A stretch of 64,000 nt of DNA from Parachlamydia sp. AcF125 (lineage in GTDB: Bacteria; Chlamydiota; Chlamydiia; Chlamydiales; Parachlamydiaceae), in the NCBI RefSeq assembly GCF_018342475.1, contig NZ_JAEMUD010000005.1, positions 1-64,000 on the forward strand, read 5' to 3'. Under the pieces are notes generated by a model. The model had not been told where the DNA came from, did not search any database, and saw only the letters and a list, made by a program, of their open reading frames with translations. The number at the start of each line of letters is the position of its first letter. The first letter of the stretch is position 1. The position numbers and the translations under genes were made by a program. This document shows positions 36,937-46,418 of this stretch, in pieces.

Positions 36937-38418
36937 ATGCCGGGTAATTTAGATAGCTTGGGAAAATGTGAACCCCCTTCTCATCTTTATAGTCCCTATG
37001 TATCCTCAGCGAAAATGCCTAGGGTTCCAAAAGACACCATAGAGAGTAGTGCTCAACAAGAAGTTCAAAAACAAGTTGACGAGCAATTCAAAAGTGAAAA
37101 TAAGCCGCTTTTAGTGCTCGTTCTTGTGTCTACTAGCAAACTCTTTTTTAGCGTGATTATTTTTCCTCCTTATTTTTTTTTATATGAAATACCAAAATGG
37201 CTTGCTAAAGAATTAACCCCAAGAATGGTGGAAATTTTCCTAGCAAATTGGAATAAAGGGGGCGAACTTCTTCTTCAATTGGCAACTTTAATGAGAGTAA
37301 AGTTTATCTTCCCCCTTCAGCTATTATCGCGAAAATACACCCAAGTGCTCGAGTATATACGTCATCGCCTTCAAAAAGTGAAAAAAAATGGAGAGCGTAT
37401 AATTAAGCAAGGGCTAGAGCCTTTTTTGAGGATGCTAGGAAAAAGCTATGCTAGGGTAAAAAGCATCAATCAAACTTTCTTAGGCTTTTTTTCATCTCAG
37501 CAACAAAAGCTTAAAAGTAAGCTTACAGATGTGTCGTCTTTCTTAAAATTGCCAAAAGCCGCTGCAAAAAAAATGGGGGCTATCCTTTACTCTCCCTCTC
37601 TTCATTCTTTTTTTAAATCTATAAAAATATGGGCTGCGGGGAAAGGAAAAGAAGCTTTTAAAATTCTTAAACGAGAAAATGCCAATACCAAAGCAAAAGC
37701 TGAAAAAATCGTGCAAAAATGGAAAGAGGCGATTCGCCCTTATACTGAAGCTGCTACCAAAAAAATCCATTCTACCCAAATTCAACTGACTTATCTTTAT
37801 CAACAATTCACCAATCAGCTAGCTGAGTGGACAAAACCTATGTTAATTGCGTCATGGTTAAAAGCAAAAGGCTTCGGTTATAACCTCAAAGTTAAGGCGG
37901 TCGAAGGTCTAGCTCGTTTTATAGATGCAAGCAAGGCAGGATTTCAGTGGGTCAAGATGCCACTATCTCCGGCTTATCAAATCGGGTCTCAAATGGCTCA
38001 TACTTTTCTTAAATTCTTACCTCCCGCGCTTGGGTCAAGGCTCTCTAGGGGAAAAGAGCTCGGTCGCCAATTAATCAACCATTCATACAAAGCACTACGA
38101 TTGCTAGTCATTAAAAGTTTATCTTTAAAGCAGAGGGTCATTACTGCTCTTCAAAAGATGTACCAGTTTATGAAATCTTTTAAAGAAAAGGGAAGGCAAG
38201 CTTTCCAAAAAGCTAAAAAACAGGTCTTAGCGTTAATGAAGCAAGGGGTTGTTATCGCAATGAAAATGGGGGAAAAAAGCGCTATTTGGTTAATTCGAGT
38301 TATATTGTGGATTCGGATTATAATGGCTTGGATAAGGGTGTTAAGTATGTATGGTTTGCAGCTTTTACCGCAACTAAGTGAGCAAGTATTAATTAAATTG
38401 CGCTTGAGATCAAATTAA
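36937..38418 (+). CDS. Lys-rich hypothetical protein with a hydrophobic hairpin (Inc/effector-like)
   Basis: A 493-residue, very basic protein with no recognisable enzyme domain. After about 55 polar residues there is a long hydrophobic stretch, residues about 57-85 (LLVLVLVSTSKLFFSVIIF then PPYFFLYEIP), long enough for a bent membrane hairpin. The middle is helical and Lys-rich; a second hydrophobic segment lies near residues 445-475 (WLIRVILWIRIIMAWIRVL). GGAGG sits before the ATG. Such layouts are common among chlamydial membrane-associated or secreted proteins, but that is inference. Confidence 0.75.
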   Translation: MPGNLDSLGKCEPPSHLYSPYVSSAKMPRVPKDTIESSAQQEVQKQVDEQFKSENKPLLVLVLVSTSKLFFSVIIFPPYFFLYEIPKWLAKELTPRMVEIFLANWNKGGELLLQLATLMRVKFIFPLQLLSRKYTQVLEYIRHRLQKVKKNGERIIKQGLEPFLRMLGKSYARVKSINQTFLGFFSSQQQKLKSKLTDVSSFLKLPKAAAKKMGAILYSPSLHSFFKSIKIWAAGKGKEAFKILKRENANTKAKAEKIVQKWKEAIRPYTEAATKKIHSTQIQLTYLYQQFTNQLAEWTKPMLIASWLKAKGFGYNLKVKAVEGLARFIDASKAGFQWVKMPLSPAYQIGSQMAHTFLKFLPPALGSRLSRGKELGRQLINHSYKALRLLVIKSLSLKQRVITALQKMYQFMKSFKEKGRQAFQKAKKQVLALMKQGVVIAMKMGEKSAIWLIRVILWIRIIMAWIRVLSMYGLQLLPQLSEQVLIKLRLRSN

Positions 38419-38513
38419 TTGGTAGTTATTTATGTTGTAGTTTTAATTGAATTTTCACTGATTTTCTGTTAAAATAGTTGAATTTATTCACTTAAGTTTA
38501 GTGGGGTGCTTTA

Positions 38514-40334
38514 GTGGGAAATCAAGGGGTCATCTTTCAAAGCTATATAAGCGGGGAATATTTTAAATATCCGACAAGAAAGTCACTTCTTAAAGGGGTT
38601 ATGAAAACACCTGAAAAAGAAATTGTTATTTCCTCAGATTTTGATCAACTCGATCCCTCTATCGGCTCGGTTTCAAAAAGGATAGCGATTATATTCCATA
38701 AAGTTTGGCAAAAGCTCAAATTGATTTTTAATAAAAAATATAAAACTCAATTTACTACAGCGATTGCTCGGATCGATGAAGCTTATACGCTTCATACCCA
38801 AAAAAAATTTAAAGTCGACGATCGAGCTCCTCATACCCCCCTAGTTACAGAAAAAGAAAGTAACGTTGAGCTGAAAGGCAGATTGAGCCACCTAAGAAAG
38901 GTTCAAGCAGACATTGAGAAAGAAATCGAACAAACCCAGCAAACAAGAAGTGGTTTATTAAACCAAATGGGCACATCCAGCCAACCTTCTGCCCAACGCA
39001 TCCCTCAAACCGAAGGGGAATTACAGCTTTTCCTCCTACAAAATGAAAAGTTACAAAAAATTCTGAAAGCTGCCCATGAATTTAAAGAAGCTCCCGGATC
39101 TTTTTTTTTCTCTCTATGGTATAAAAACCCTAGCCAGCTCGAGATTGAAGGGCTAGACCCTAACTTTAATTTTAAAAAAATAGATGAGGAAATTTTAAGA
39201 ATTCAAGGACAGCTGGATGAAGTGCTTAAACAGATAGAGCAGGTGAAAAAAGAAATAGCGGATTGTAAGGAGCAAATGATCCAACAAGAAAAAGAGCACG
39301 CTTTAAAACAAAAGGAACTGGCCAGTTTTGAAGAGCATTTGACAGCGTTGAAAAACCAATTAACAGGAGTACAAGCGAATATTCAAGAGATAGAAGCACA
39401 ACTCGAGGCAAAAATTTTTGAACCTGCTATTTTAGAGACTGCCCCTTCAGTCGATAAGGAGGTACTTAATCCAGAGCAGCAAGAAGGAATTAAGCAAAAT
39501 TTAGGAGAGCGGTATTTAGAGATGGTTTTGATCGTGATGCGAACCTTCGTTAAAGGACACGTAGGCGAAAAGGAGTGGGAGGTTCATTATGAGGAACAAC
39601 AAAGACCTCTAAAAAGAGCAGTAAAGACGGCTAAATTAGAATTGTCTGGTAGTAAAGAGGTGGAAATTGTCCGTCAAAAAAGTGCGATTCTTTTTTTTGT
39701 CTTGTCTGAAGCTTTAAAAGATTCGGAAAATGGCCTGAAAATCAGCGGGGCGATTGCAGGATTTGTTAATTCTTTGCTCCTAATTCCTTCTGAGGATAAA
39801 ATAAAAAATAACGTGCAACTTATTCACTTTGTGTTCGGCCAAAATTCTGAAACAAACGAACCTCGATTAGACGAGGCAAACAGGGTTATCATTTTTGCTC
39901 ATTTTTTCGACATCTTGATTATGGTGAGTCATTATTTATTAGAGGAAGGCTCCTTAGAGGGCGCGCTGAAAATGCTAAAGTCTGCTGAGAAAATGACTGG
40001 CATAGGGAAAGGGGCTGTAAGGATTACCGCATATGCTGCTTTTTATGCAATGGAAAGAAAATTTAAAGCTTCTATTAATCAGTTTTCTGTTTTAAAAGGT
40101 ACAAATGAGTATGCAGCGCATGTCACCACTTTTGTCGATTCCTTAAGCTCTCCTTTAATGCAAATTTTCTTAGAAAGGCCTGAAGATTCTCCTTTAAAAA
40201 CACAAATAACAAGCTGGTCGATGAGGTTTGCTAACCAGGATTTAAAGGAGCTAATGGACCTTATAAATTTGGAGAAGCTTCCCCTCACAACTGAGGTTAC
40301 AGATAAATTTGTTAAAATGTTAAGTTTAAAATAA
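38514..40334 (+). CDS. Coiled-coil hypothetical protein (paralogue of next gene)
   Basis: A 606-residue protein from GTG 38514; an ATG at 38601 (577 residues) with GGGG just before it is an alternative start. The N-terminal module has a basic helix pair (KRIAIIFHKVWQKLKLIFNK then KYKTQFTTAIARIDEAY), followed by coiled coil at about residues 115-155 and 220-310. The C-terminal 280 residues are globular and helical. The first half matches the organisation of the 299-residue neighbour, so the two arose by duplication. No function is assigned. Confidence 0.75.
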   Translation: MGNQGVIFQSYISGEYFKYPTRKSLLKGVMKTPEKEIVISSDFDQLDPSIGSVSKRIAIIFHKVWQKLKLIFNKKYKTQFTTAIARIDEAYTLHTQKKFKVDDRAPHTPLVTEKESNVELKGRLSHLRKVQADIEKEIEQTQQTRSGLLNQMGTSSQPSAQRIPQTEGELQLFLLQNEKLQKILKAAHEFKEAPGSFFFSLWYKNPSQLEIEGLDPNFNFKKIDEEILRIQGQLDEVLKQIEQVKKEIADCKEQMIQQEKEHALKQKELASFEEHLTALKNQLTGVQANIQEIEAQLEAKIFEPAILETAPSVDKEVLNPEQQEGIKQNLGERYLEMVLIVMRTFVKGHVGEKEWEVHYEEQQRPLKRAVKTAKLELSGSKEVEIVRQKSAILFFVLSEALKDSENGLKISGAIAGFVNSLLLIPSEDKIKNNVQLIHFVFGQNSETNEPRLDEANRVIIFAHFFDILIMVSHYLLEEGSLEGALKMLKSAEKMTGIGKGAVRITAYAAFYAMERKFKASINQFSVLKGTNEYAAHVTTFVDSLSSPLMQIFLERPEDSPLKTQITSWSMRFANQDLKELMDLINLEKLPLTTEVTDKFVKMLSLK

Positions 40335-40440
40335 TTAAAAAAGGTTGATATTTTTATTATTTCTTGTACAATATTTTTAAGCAAACACACACACAATAAG
40401 ACCTCTACTTATTTGGTTTGGTATTAATTTCAGGACGCAT

Positions 40441-41340
40441 ATGGATTTTAGTCTACCTCCTCCAGACGAAGTTAAAAAATGTTTAGAGACGCAGAAGTAT
40501 CACCAATATTATTTCCTCGACAACGCTGTTAAGCAAGCCTACAGAGGGCGCAGCGTGTATTTTCATTTTCCAGCGGAAGGGCAGAAAGGGCTTGTGGCCA
40601 AGATTTGGATTTGCTTTTTGCGCTTCCTGGAAAAATGTAAAATGCAATTTAAACCAGGCTATAAAGAAAGATTTAAAGAAGTTATCTCTCAGGTTTTTAC
40701 TGCCTATAATGCATACTTTGAGCGAGCTCACCCCTCCACTGAAGTTGAGGATAGGGGTGCGGTAAACTCCGAGGAAGAGGCCCAGCTGAATGAAAAATTG
40801 CTTCAAGAGGAAATTGAACAAGCAAAATGGCACTTGAAAATTTTGGAAGATAGATTTTCCCTAAAGAAAAAATTAATTGCTAAAAAAGAAACTTCAATGG
40901 CATCCAAGCAGGCAGCTCAGTCGCACGATTTGGTGTATAAAGAGAAGTGTTTACAGGAAAAAGAGGGCTTAATTTCTGTCATTAATGAAATGGATGCCTA
41001 TATTGCCGCTCCCGTACAAGTGGGGTGGTTTTATTGTGAAAAAAAATATGACAAAAATCAAATGAGGGATGCTTTTCATTTATTAAATTTAAATTATGAC
41101 TCTTTCAATTATGATGAAATCGAAGAAGCCAAAGAAAAGTTAAAGCTTAGGCTTGCAAAAGTTGAAAGAAAGCTTGAAAAGAACAATTCCCGAGACAGGA
41201 AAATAAAAGATTTAGCTGTCGAAATCAAAATGTTGAAAGAAGATTGCGACTTTTTAGAAATGAAAATCGAAAAGCAAAACGCAAAAATTTCCGGGAGGGA
41301 GCCAGAAAAATCGCTTGCGTTGCTCCTTTCTGAGAAGTAA
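40441..41340 (+). CDS. Coiled-coil hypothetical protein (shorter paralogue)
   Basis: A 299-residue protein, start ATG 40441. A hydrophobic-basic helix (LVAKIWICFLRFLEKCKMQF) and KERFKEVISQVFTAYNAYF parallel the start of the 606-residue gene. Residues 115-170 and 225-290 are coiled coil, and the spacer with PVQVGWFYCEKKYDK and LNLNYDSFNYDEIEEA corresponds to an equivalent spacer in the neighbour. The globular C-terminal half of the longer paralogue is missing. It is convergent with holC. Confidence 0.75.
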   Translation: MDFSLPPPDEVKKCLETQKYHQYYFLDNAVKQAYRGRSVYFHFPAEGQKGLVAKIWICFLRFLEKCKMQFKPGYKERFKEVISQVFTAYNAYFERAHPSTEVEDRGAVNSEEEAQLNEKLLQEEIEQAKWHLKILEDRFSLKKKLIAKKETSMASKQAAQSHDLVYKEKCLQEKEGLISVINEMDAYIAAPVQVGWFYCEKKYDKNQMRDAFHLLNLNYDSFNYDEIEEAKEKLKLRLAKVERKLEKNNSRDRKIKDLAVEIKMLKEDCDFLEMKIEKQNAKISGREPEKSLALLLSEK

Positions 41341-41352
41341 TTCTCGGGCTAT

Positions 41353-41814
41353 TTATGCTTCATAAAACCGTGTGGAAAAAAAATCAGACTGTTTAAAGTT
41401 AACTTGGCAGCCTACTTCAATATAATAGGCTTTGCGAGCTTCTGAGGCTTTTTGTTTCTCTTGATCCGTCTGATCGAATAGTTCATAAATTTGTTGAAAT
41501 AATCCCCATTTCACATGCACGGAAGGGCCAAGGTGAAGCAAGATAGATGCCCGATTGACATTGTCTTGTGAACACGTAATAGCTACACATTCTTCCGTTG
41601 GAGACTCTGTCCAGATATGAGGAACAAAACTCTCTTCAGGATATTTCCAAAGCAATCCATTCAGATACTGAGCTGCCTCTTCATTTGGAGCTGCAATCAA
41701 GAGCCGTTTCTTTTTAAGAAAATGGTGTTGAACTATTTGACAAATTGAAGTTAGCTTTTCGCGCGCGTTATTTACGGAGAAAAAATCAACAAGAGGATAA
41801 TTTTTTTCTTTCAT
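41353..41814 (-). CDS. holC: DNA polymerase III chi subunit-like protein
   Basis: A 153-residue protein that looks like HolC, the chi subunit linking the clamp loader to SSB. Family-like features are VDFFSVNNAREKLTSICQIV at the N-terminus, KKRLLIAAPNEEAAQYLNGL, LLWKYPEESFVPH and a strand-rich end. Length is typical for chi. Its start lies three bases after the stop of the DUF502 gene, so it may be last in that operon. Assignment is by motif pattern only. Confidence 0.72.
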   Translation of the reverse strand: MKEKNYPLVDFFSVNNAREKLTSICQIVQHHFLKKKRLLIAAPNEEAAQYLNGLLWKYPEESFVPHIWTESPTEECVAITCSQDNVNRASILLHLGPSVHVKWGLFQQIYELFDQTDQEKQKASEARKAYYIEVGCQVNFKQSDFFSTRFYEA

Positions 41815-41817
41815 TTT

Positions 41818-42510
41818 TTAAATAAGAGAGGAAGAAGAGTTGTTCGTTTGAATATTATGGGTTAAGAAAATAGAGGAAAACTTTGGTTCGACAGCCACCC
41901 CAAAAGAGACGATAAACTTTAAAGCTTCCTCAACGGTCATTTCAATAAATTGTATTTCAGATTTTTTAAAAGTTAGCATAAAACCAATTGTTGGGTTAGG
42001 CGTTCCTGGTACAAATACAGAAACCCGGTCTTCAATTCTCTCCGCCGAACTAATCGAAGAGTTTTCATTTGTCAAAAAACCAATGCTTAAAGCTCTAGCA
42101 TGAGGAAAAGGGACTAGTACCACTTGGGAAAAATTGTTGGTTTTTGACCCAAAGAGAGTTTTGACTACCTCTTGTGAAGCTTTGTAAACTTTATTTACTA
42201 TTGGAATGCTACGGATAATATAATCGCCAAAACGCAAAATCGTGCGCATAAAAAATAGGCGTGCAGCAATACCTGCGAGGAGAATAGTGGCCATCAAAAT
42301 TAAAAAACTCAATGTTTTACTTACAATGGTCAAAATTTGGTCCGATTGAAAAGCGGAGATTTTTTCTGTCAAACCATAGTAATTTAGCAAGCTAAACATA
42401 ATGCCTTGCAGAGGTTTTGACAAAAGATTAAAAGTGAATGCAACCAAAAATAAGGTGACAAAGATAGGTAAAAGAATGGCCAAACCGGTGAGGAAATATT
42501 TCTTAATCAT
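41818..42510 (-). CDS. DUF502 family membrane protein (copy 2)
   Basis: A 230-residue inner-membrane protein. MIKKYFLTGLAILLPIFVTL begins the first membrane segment and a second lies near TVSKTLSFLILMATILLAGI; IIRSIPIVNKVYKASQEVV and VSVFVPGTPNPTIGFML are hallmarks of DUF502. The start is the ATG whose A is the last base of the upstream TGA stop (TGATG), giving coupled translation. Function in chlamydiae unknown. Confidence 0.87.
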   Translation of the reverse strand: MIKKYFLTGLAILLPIFVTLFLVAFTFNLLSKPLQGIMFSLLNYYGLTEKISAFQSDQILTIVSKTLSFLILMATILLAGIAARLFFMRTILRFGDYIIRSIPIVNKVYKASQEVVKTLFGSKTNNFSQVVLVPFPHARALSIGFLTNENSSISSAERIEDRVSVFVPGTPNPTIGFMLTFKKSEIQFIEMTVEEALKFIVSFGVAVEPKFSSIFLTHNIQTNNSSSSLI

Positions 42511-43160
42511 CACGAGTCCCTTGATATCGCTGTAAAAGGTGTTTGAATCACCCCACAAGAAATAATGTATTTAAAAGCATCTTCAACTTTCATATCAAGA
42601 TATACTAAATCTTCTTTTTTCAGCATGAGGAGAAAGCCAGAAGTGGGGTTGGGCGTTGTGGGAATAAAGACTGCTACAAGTGGATTTTGGTGGGGCCCCA
42701 TGCCTGGTAAGTCTTCCTTTGTGACTAAGCCTAAAGCAAAGGATTCAGGGTTTGGAAAGGGCACCATGACGACTTGTTTAAACGATTTGCTCTCGCTCGT
42801 AAAAATTGTTTTAATGACATCTTGGCACGTTTTGTATATCGTTCTTACAATAGGGATGCGATAAAGAATAAGATCCCAAACTTGAATTAAATAATGCACA
42901 AAAAACCAACGAGCGATTGCTCCTAAAGCCAAGGTAAAAGAAAAAAGGAATAAAAGAACGAGAAGTTGGCTGACATATTGCCGGGTGCGCTCAGCAGTTA
43001 AAAACAAAAATCCTTCATTAAAAAGGTTATAATAATTAAAAAGAGGGTAAAGAACGCCTGCAAATGGACCGGTTAAAAAGTTAAAGGCAAAATTGACAAC
43101 GAAAAGTGTTGTAGCCAATGGGAGAAGAATCACAAGTCCTGTGATAAACGATTTTTTCAT
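42510..43160 (-). CDS. DUF502 family membrane protein (copy 1)
   Basis: A 216-residue paralogue of the next gene downstream. MKKSFITGLVILLPLATTL forms membrane segment 1 and QLLVLLFLFSFTLALGAIA segment 2; LYRIPIVRTIYKTCQDVI and VAVFIPTTPNPTSGFLL are family motifs. AAGGGA precedes the ATG at 43160; the longer reading to 43283 runs into the glycosylase gene. The two DUF502 copies look like a tandem duplication that has diverged. Confidence 0.87.
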   Translation of the reverse strand: MKKSFITGLVILLPLATTLFVVNFAFNFLTGPFAGVLYPLFNYYNLFNEGFLFLTAERTRQYVSQLLVLLFLFSFTLALGAIARWFFVHYLIQVWDLILYRIPIVRTIYKTCQDVIKTIFTSESKSFKQVVMVPFPNPESFALGLVTKEDLPGMGPHQNPLVAVFIPTTPNPTSGFLLMLKKEDLVYLDMKVEDAFKYIISCGVIQTPFTAISRDS

Positions 43161-43179
43161 TGCAAATCCCTTATGTGGT

Positions 43180-43779
43180 TTATTTAGCAGGAGAAGTCCA
43201 AAGGTTGTCTTTAATGCGGTATCTCCAAGGTAAAAGAGCATCTTCACCTGCATAATCAATCCCCACTCTTGGGGAGCATACAATCTCTTTTAGAGGGACT
43301 GTAACCCCTCTATCCTCTACCCAGATGAAAGGTCCGGTTAGGAGAAGCCCATTATGCTTGACTGTAATCCCAAGGGCTTGAGTTAAAGCGCCTGGCCCAC
43401 CAGCCGTTGCTCGAGATAAGCGAGAAGATTTTCTTCTTTCTAGCATAGTTTCCACTCCAATTTCAGGTTGAATTGCTCGAATGAGTATGGCATGAGGAAC
43501 TTCTTTTTTATGGGCGACAATATTAAACAGGGCATGAATGCCGTAACACCAATACACATAGCAGGCACCTCCTTCTTCATACATGACCGCATTTCTTTTT
43601 GTGCGACGATTATTCCAGGCATGGGAAGCTCGATCTTCAGGGCCTCGATAAACCTCTACTTCCACAATCTGTCCACCGGTTAACAGGCCGTCCATATGGG
43701 TCATTAAGTACTTCCCAAGCAAATCCTGCCCAAGTTTTAAAACATCTTCTTGTTGAAAATAATCGAGGGTTAATTGCAT
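43180..43779 (-). CDS. mpg: 3-methyladenine DNA glycosylase (AAG/MPG family)
   Basis: A 199-residue base-excision repair enzyme that removes alkylated purines. Family motifs: LGKYLMTH, the active-site region VEVEVYRGPEDRASHAW (catalytic Glu in the E-V-x-x-Y context), RNAVMYEEGGACYVYWCYG, HAILIRAIQP and the late RVGIDYAG. It appears complete. It leads a minus-strand operon with the two DUF502 genes and holC, and has a near-consensus promoter just upstream (43818-43846). Confidence 0.93.
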   Translation of the reverse strand: MQLTLDYFQQEDVLKLGQDLLGKYLMTHMDGLLTGGQIVEVEVYRGPEDRASHAWNNRRTKRNAVMYEEGGACYVYWCYGIHALFNIVAHKKEVPHAILIRAIQPEIGVETMLERRKSSRLSRATAGGPGALTQALGITVKHNGLLLTGPFIWVEDRGVTVPLKEIVCSPRVGIDYAGEDALLPWRYRIKDNLWTSPAK

Positions 43780-43817
43780 TGTTAGAAACCTTAAGAAACA
43801 AATTTTATCTTACAAAT

Positions 43818-43846
43818 ACTATACAGCATAAAAGTTTGAGAGTCAA
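43818..43846 (-). promoter_or_regulatory. Candidate promoter for the glycosylase operon
   Basis: On the minus strand TTGACT (43846-43841) and TATAGT (43823-43818) are separated by exactly 17 bases. The glycosylase ATG lies about 40 bases further on. Confidence 0.62.
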
Positions 43847-43941
43847 TTTTAGAAACCCGACTTGCTACCAAAATCTTTCTCTGCTACTATTTCCAGTTTT
43901 AACAAGGATCAAGTTGAACCGCAAAAGAGGGCCTTATTTTT

Positions 43942-44727
43942 ATGTCTGATTCTAAAAGAACTCCCATTATCGTGGGAAACTGGAAGATGCATAAAACCAT
44001 TCAAGAATCAATTGAGTTCATTAAGCAATTAGGTCAATTGCTTACAAAGGATGAACCGCGAGTTTGCTTAGCCGTTCCTTTTACTGCGATTCATCCATCC
44101 GTGGAAGCTGCCCGTCCCTTTTCTATTGTCATCGGAGCTCAAAACATGAATGACGCTGCACAAGGAGCTTTCACGGGAGAGATTGCAGGAGTCATGTTGA
44201 AAGAAGCTGGAGCACAATTTGTTATTGTGGGGCATTCTGAAAGGCGCACTTTGTTTAAAGAAACAGATGAAGTTGTGAACCAAAAAATTCAGCGTGCATT
44301 TGCGGATCAGCTGAATGTGATTTTGTGTGTGGGAGAAACGTTGCAAGAAAGAGAAGCCGGCAAAACAGAGGAGAAAGTTCGGTCCCAAATTGAAGCCAAC
44401 TTAAACCAAGTCACTCAGGACCAGTTTTCTCATTTGATGATTGCATATGAACCTATTTGGGCGATTGGGACTAACCATGTGGCAACTCCCGAGGAAGCGG
44501 AAAAAGTCCATGCTTTTATGAGAGAAGTAGTTGCTGCAAGGTGGGGAAAAGAAGCTGCAGAGAGCCTACCTCTTATTTATGGAGGTTCTGTCAAACCTGA
44601 AAATGCCCTTCATTTAATGTCTCAATCTAACATCGATGGTCTTTTAGTAGGAGGGGCATCGTTATCTCCTACTACCTTTCATCAAATTATCGAGTATCAA
44701 AATTTTAATTCTGGAGTTTCTTCATGA
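43942..44727 (+). CDS. tpiA: Triosephosphate isomerase
   Basis: A 261-residue glycolytic enzyme interconverting dihydroxyacetone phosphate and glyceraldehyde-3-phosphate. Catalytic and signature segments are intact: VGNWKMHKT (Lys), VGHSERRTLF (His), AYEPIWAIGT (Glu), LIYGGSVKPENA and LLVGGASL. It overlaps the secG start by four bases (ATGA), so the two are translationally coupled. Confidence 0.98.
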   Translation: MSDSKRTPIIVGNWKMHKTIQESIEFIKQLGQLLTKDEPRVCLAVPFTAIHPSVEAARPFSIVIGAQNMNDAAQGAFTGEIAGVMLKEAGAQFVIVGHSERRTLFKETDEVVNQKIQRAFADQLNVILCVGETLQEREAGKTEEKVRSQIEANLNQVTQDQFSHLMIAYEPIWAIGTNHVATPEEAEKVHAFMREVVAARWGKEAAESLPLIYGGSVKPENALHLMSQSNIDGLLVGGASLSPTTFHQIIEYQNFNSGVSS

Positions 44728-45014
44728 TGGCCTTATATTTTATTTCCATCACCTTTTTTTTATTACTATGTGTGGTGCTGTGTTTTGTGATTTTAATTCA
44801 GGAAAGTAAAACTTCTGGCCTAGGTGCTTCATTTGGCGGCGATACGTCTGATTCTCTTTTTGGAACTTCTACTCCTGACGTATTAAAAAAATTTACAGGC
44901 TGGTTAGCAATTGCTTTCTTAACCTCTTGCGTATTGCTTTCTTTGTGGACAACCGCCATTGGACGCCCTCAGGTGCCTAATTTAAACCCTTATAGCATTG
45001 AAAAAAACTCTTAA
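44724..45014 (+). CDS. secG: Protein translocase subunit SecG
   Basis: A 96-residue inner-membrane subunit of the SecYEG channel. Two membrane helices (ISITFFLLLCVVLCFVILIQ and GWLAIAFLTSCVLLSLW) flank the conserved loop ESKTSGLGASFGGDTSDSLFG. Its stop is immediately followed by the stop of the opposing def gene, with no spacer. Confidence 0.92.
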   Translation: MMALYFISITFFLLLCVVLCFVILIQESKTSGLGASFGGDTSDSLFGTSTPDVLKKFTGWLAIAFLTSCVLLSLWTTAIGRPQVPNLNPYSIEKNS

Positions 45015-45551
45015 TCACTGTTTTGGGTGGTATTGCTTTTTAATTTGCTTTAATAAAGGATCCAAAAGTTTGCGCTCGTTGCCTTTCTTTACCCGATCTA
45101 TAAACAGGACTCCATTTATATGATCATTCTCGTGAAGGATGCAACGGGCTTCTAGTTCTTTAAACTCTTCAATCCAAATTTTCCCCTCTAAGTCTGTATA
45201 TTGCAGCGAGATAGAGATAGGTCTGGCGACAGGTGCGTAGAGGTTTGGAATGGATAAACACCCCTCAGCGCATATATTTTTTTCCTGAGAATAAGCCAGT
45301 ATTTTTGGATTTATAAAAACCCGTAACTTTGCAGGGATTTCTTCCTCATAAGTATTTTTAAGGGGAACTTTTGTAATAAAAAGATTGAGCGCATGGTGAA
45401 CTTGGGGGGCTGCAAGACCAATGCCTCGATGCGCCTCTAACGTCTCTTCCATATCGCTCACCAGCTGTTTAAGTTGATGATCAATCTGCTCTATTCTAGC
45501 ACATTTTTTTCTTAGGATAGGATCTCCATAATACGCCAGCGGTAATTGCAT
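45015..45551 (-). CDS. def: Peptide deformylase (stand-alone)
   Basis: A 178-residue metalloprotease that removes the formyl group from nascent proteins. All three motifs are present: GIGLAAPQV, EGCLSIP (metal Cys) and HENDHINGVLF (HExDH metal site). A second deformylase, fused to a different N-terminal domain, lies at 50662-51645. Confidence 0.95.
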   Translation of the reverse strand: MQLPLAYYGDPILRKKCARIEQIDHQLKQLVSDMEETLEAHRGIGLAAPQVHHALNLFITKVPLKNTYEEEIPAKLRVFINPKILAYSQEKNICAEGCLSIPNLYAPVARPISISLQYTDLEGKIWIEEFKELEARCILHENDHINGVLFIDRVKKGNERKLLDPLLKQIKKQYHPKQ

Positions 45552-46418
45552 ATAACTCCTTCGTCGAAACAGCTTCTACTTTTATCAATCTTACCACAAC
45601 CAAGAGTCTCGCATCAAGGAAGATAAAATTATTTATTGATGCTTCAAATTTTTTGCATACCCCTGCGCTTGATTTCTCATAGAATTCAAAGGAATAAGAC
45701 AAGTCTTCTTTGTTGAAACAATGGAAGATCTTGCACCTTTTGTTTTTTGCCTCTTCTTTCCTAGATAATTGCCCAGCCAGGATAAAAGACAAATGGAGAG
45801 GTACGAAACGGGCATCTGTCAAAGAAATAGCAGGAAAAGGAAGTGCTAGAAGATATCGACGCCCCTTATTTTTTAGTCCAAAAAAATCTTATAATGCAGG
45901 AAGGCGCTTAAAAACCTCAGTTCCACTGTTCGTCCCTCTCCTTTAGCTTATCTTGCGGCAGAGGATGCTTGCTCTAGCCGAGATTCTAGTTGGAGATTGG
46001 GTAAAAGAACAAACAGCGGAGCTTAGGAGAGAGAATAAAGGGGGTTATGGTTTCAGCCCATGCTCACAGTTGGAATATCATACGGTGATAAGGGATTTTC
46101 TGTCTGCTTTCCATAAATGCGCAAGCTGTTAAACAACGGGCAAAGAATTTTAGCCTAAAGCCCTTTTGGGTATTTTTTATAATATCTTCAGAGACTTTTT
46201 AGCTACTTTTGGATATTTAAATCCCTTTTTTGCCACTTTGGCTATGAGGCCGTTAGGAGTTTAAGTGTTTCATTGAATGCAAGAGGTTTTACTTTCTTTT
46301 TTTAAAGAAAGCGCATTAAACTAGATTAAAAAAAGCTCTAGGGCATTTAAAAACAAAAAATAACATCTCACTTCTTAAGGCTATCTAGTAGGTAAAAAAG
46401 AGATAAAATGGGGGAAAT
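45552..46418. other. 867-base gap without a convincing gene
   Basis: Short open readings on both strands here (for example 45710-45946 plus, 45496-45822 minus) lack ribosome-binding sites, overlap def or lack protein-like composition. No tRNA, clear terminator or known element is recognised. It may be decayed coding DNA. Confidence 0.4.
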
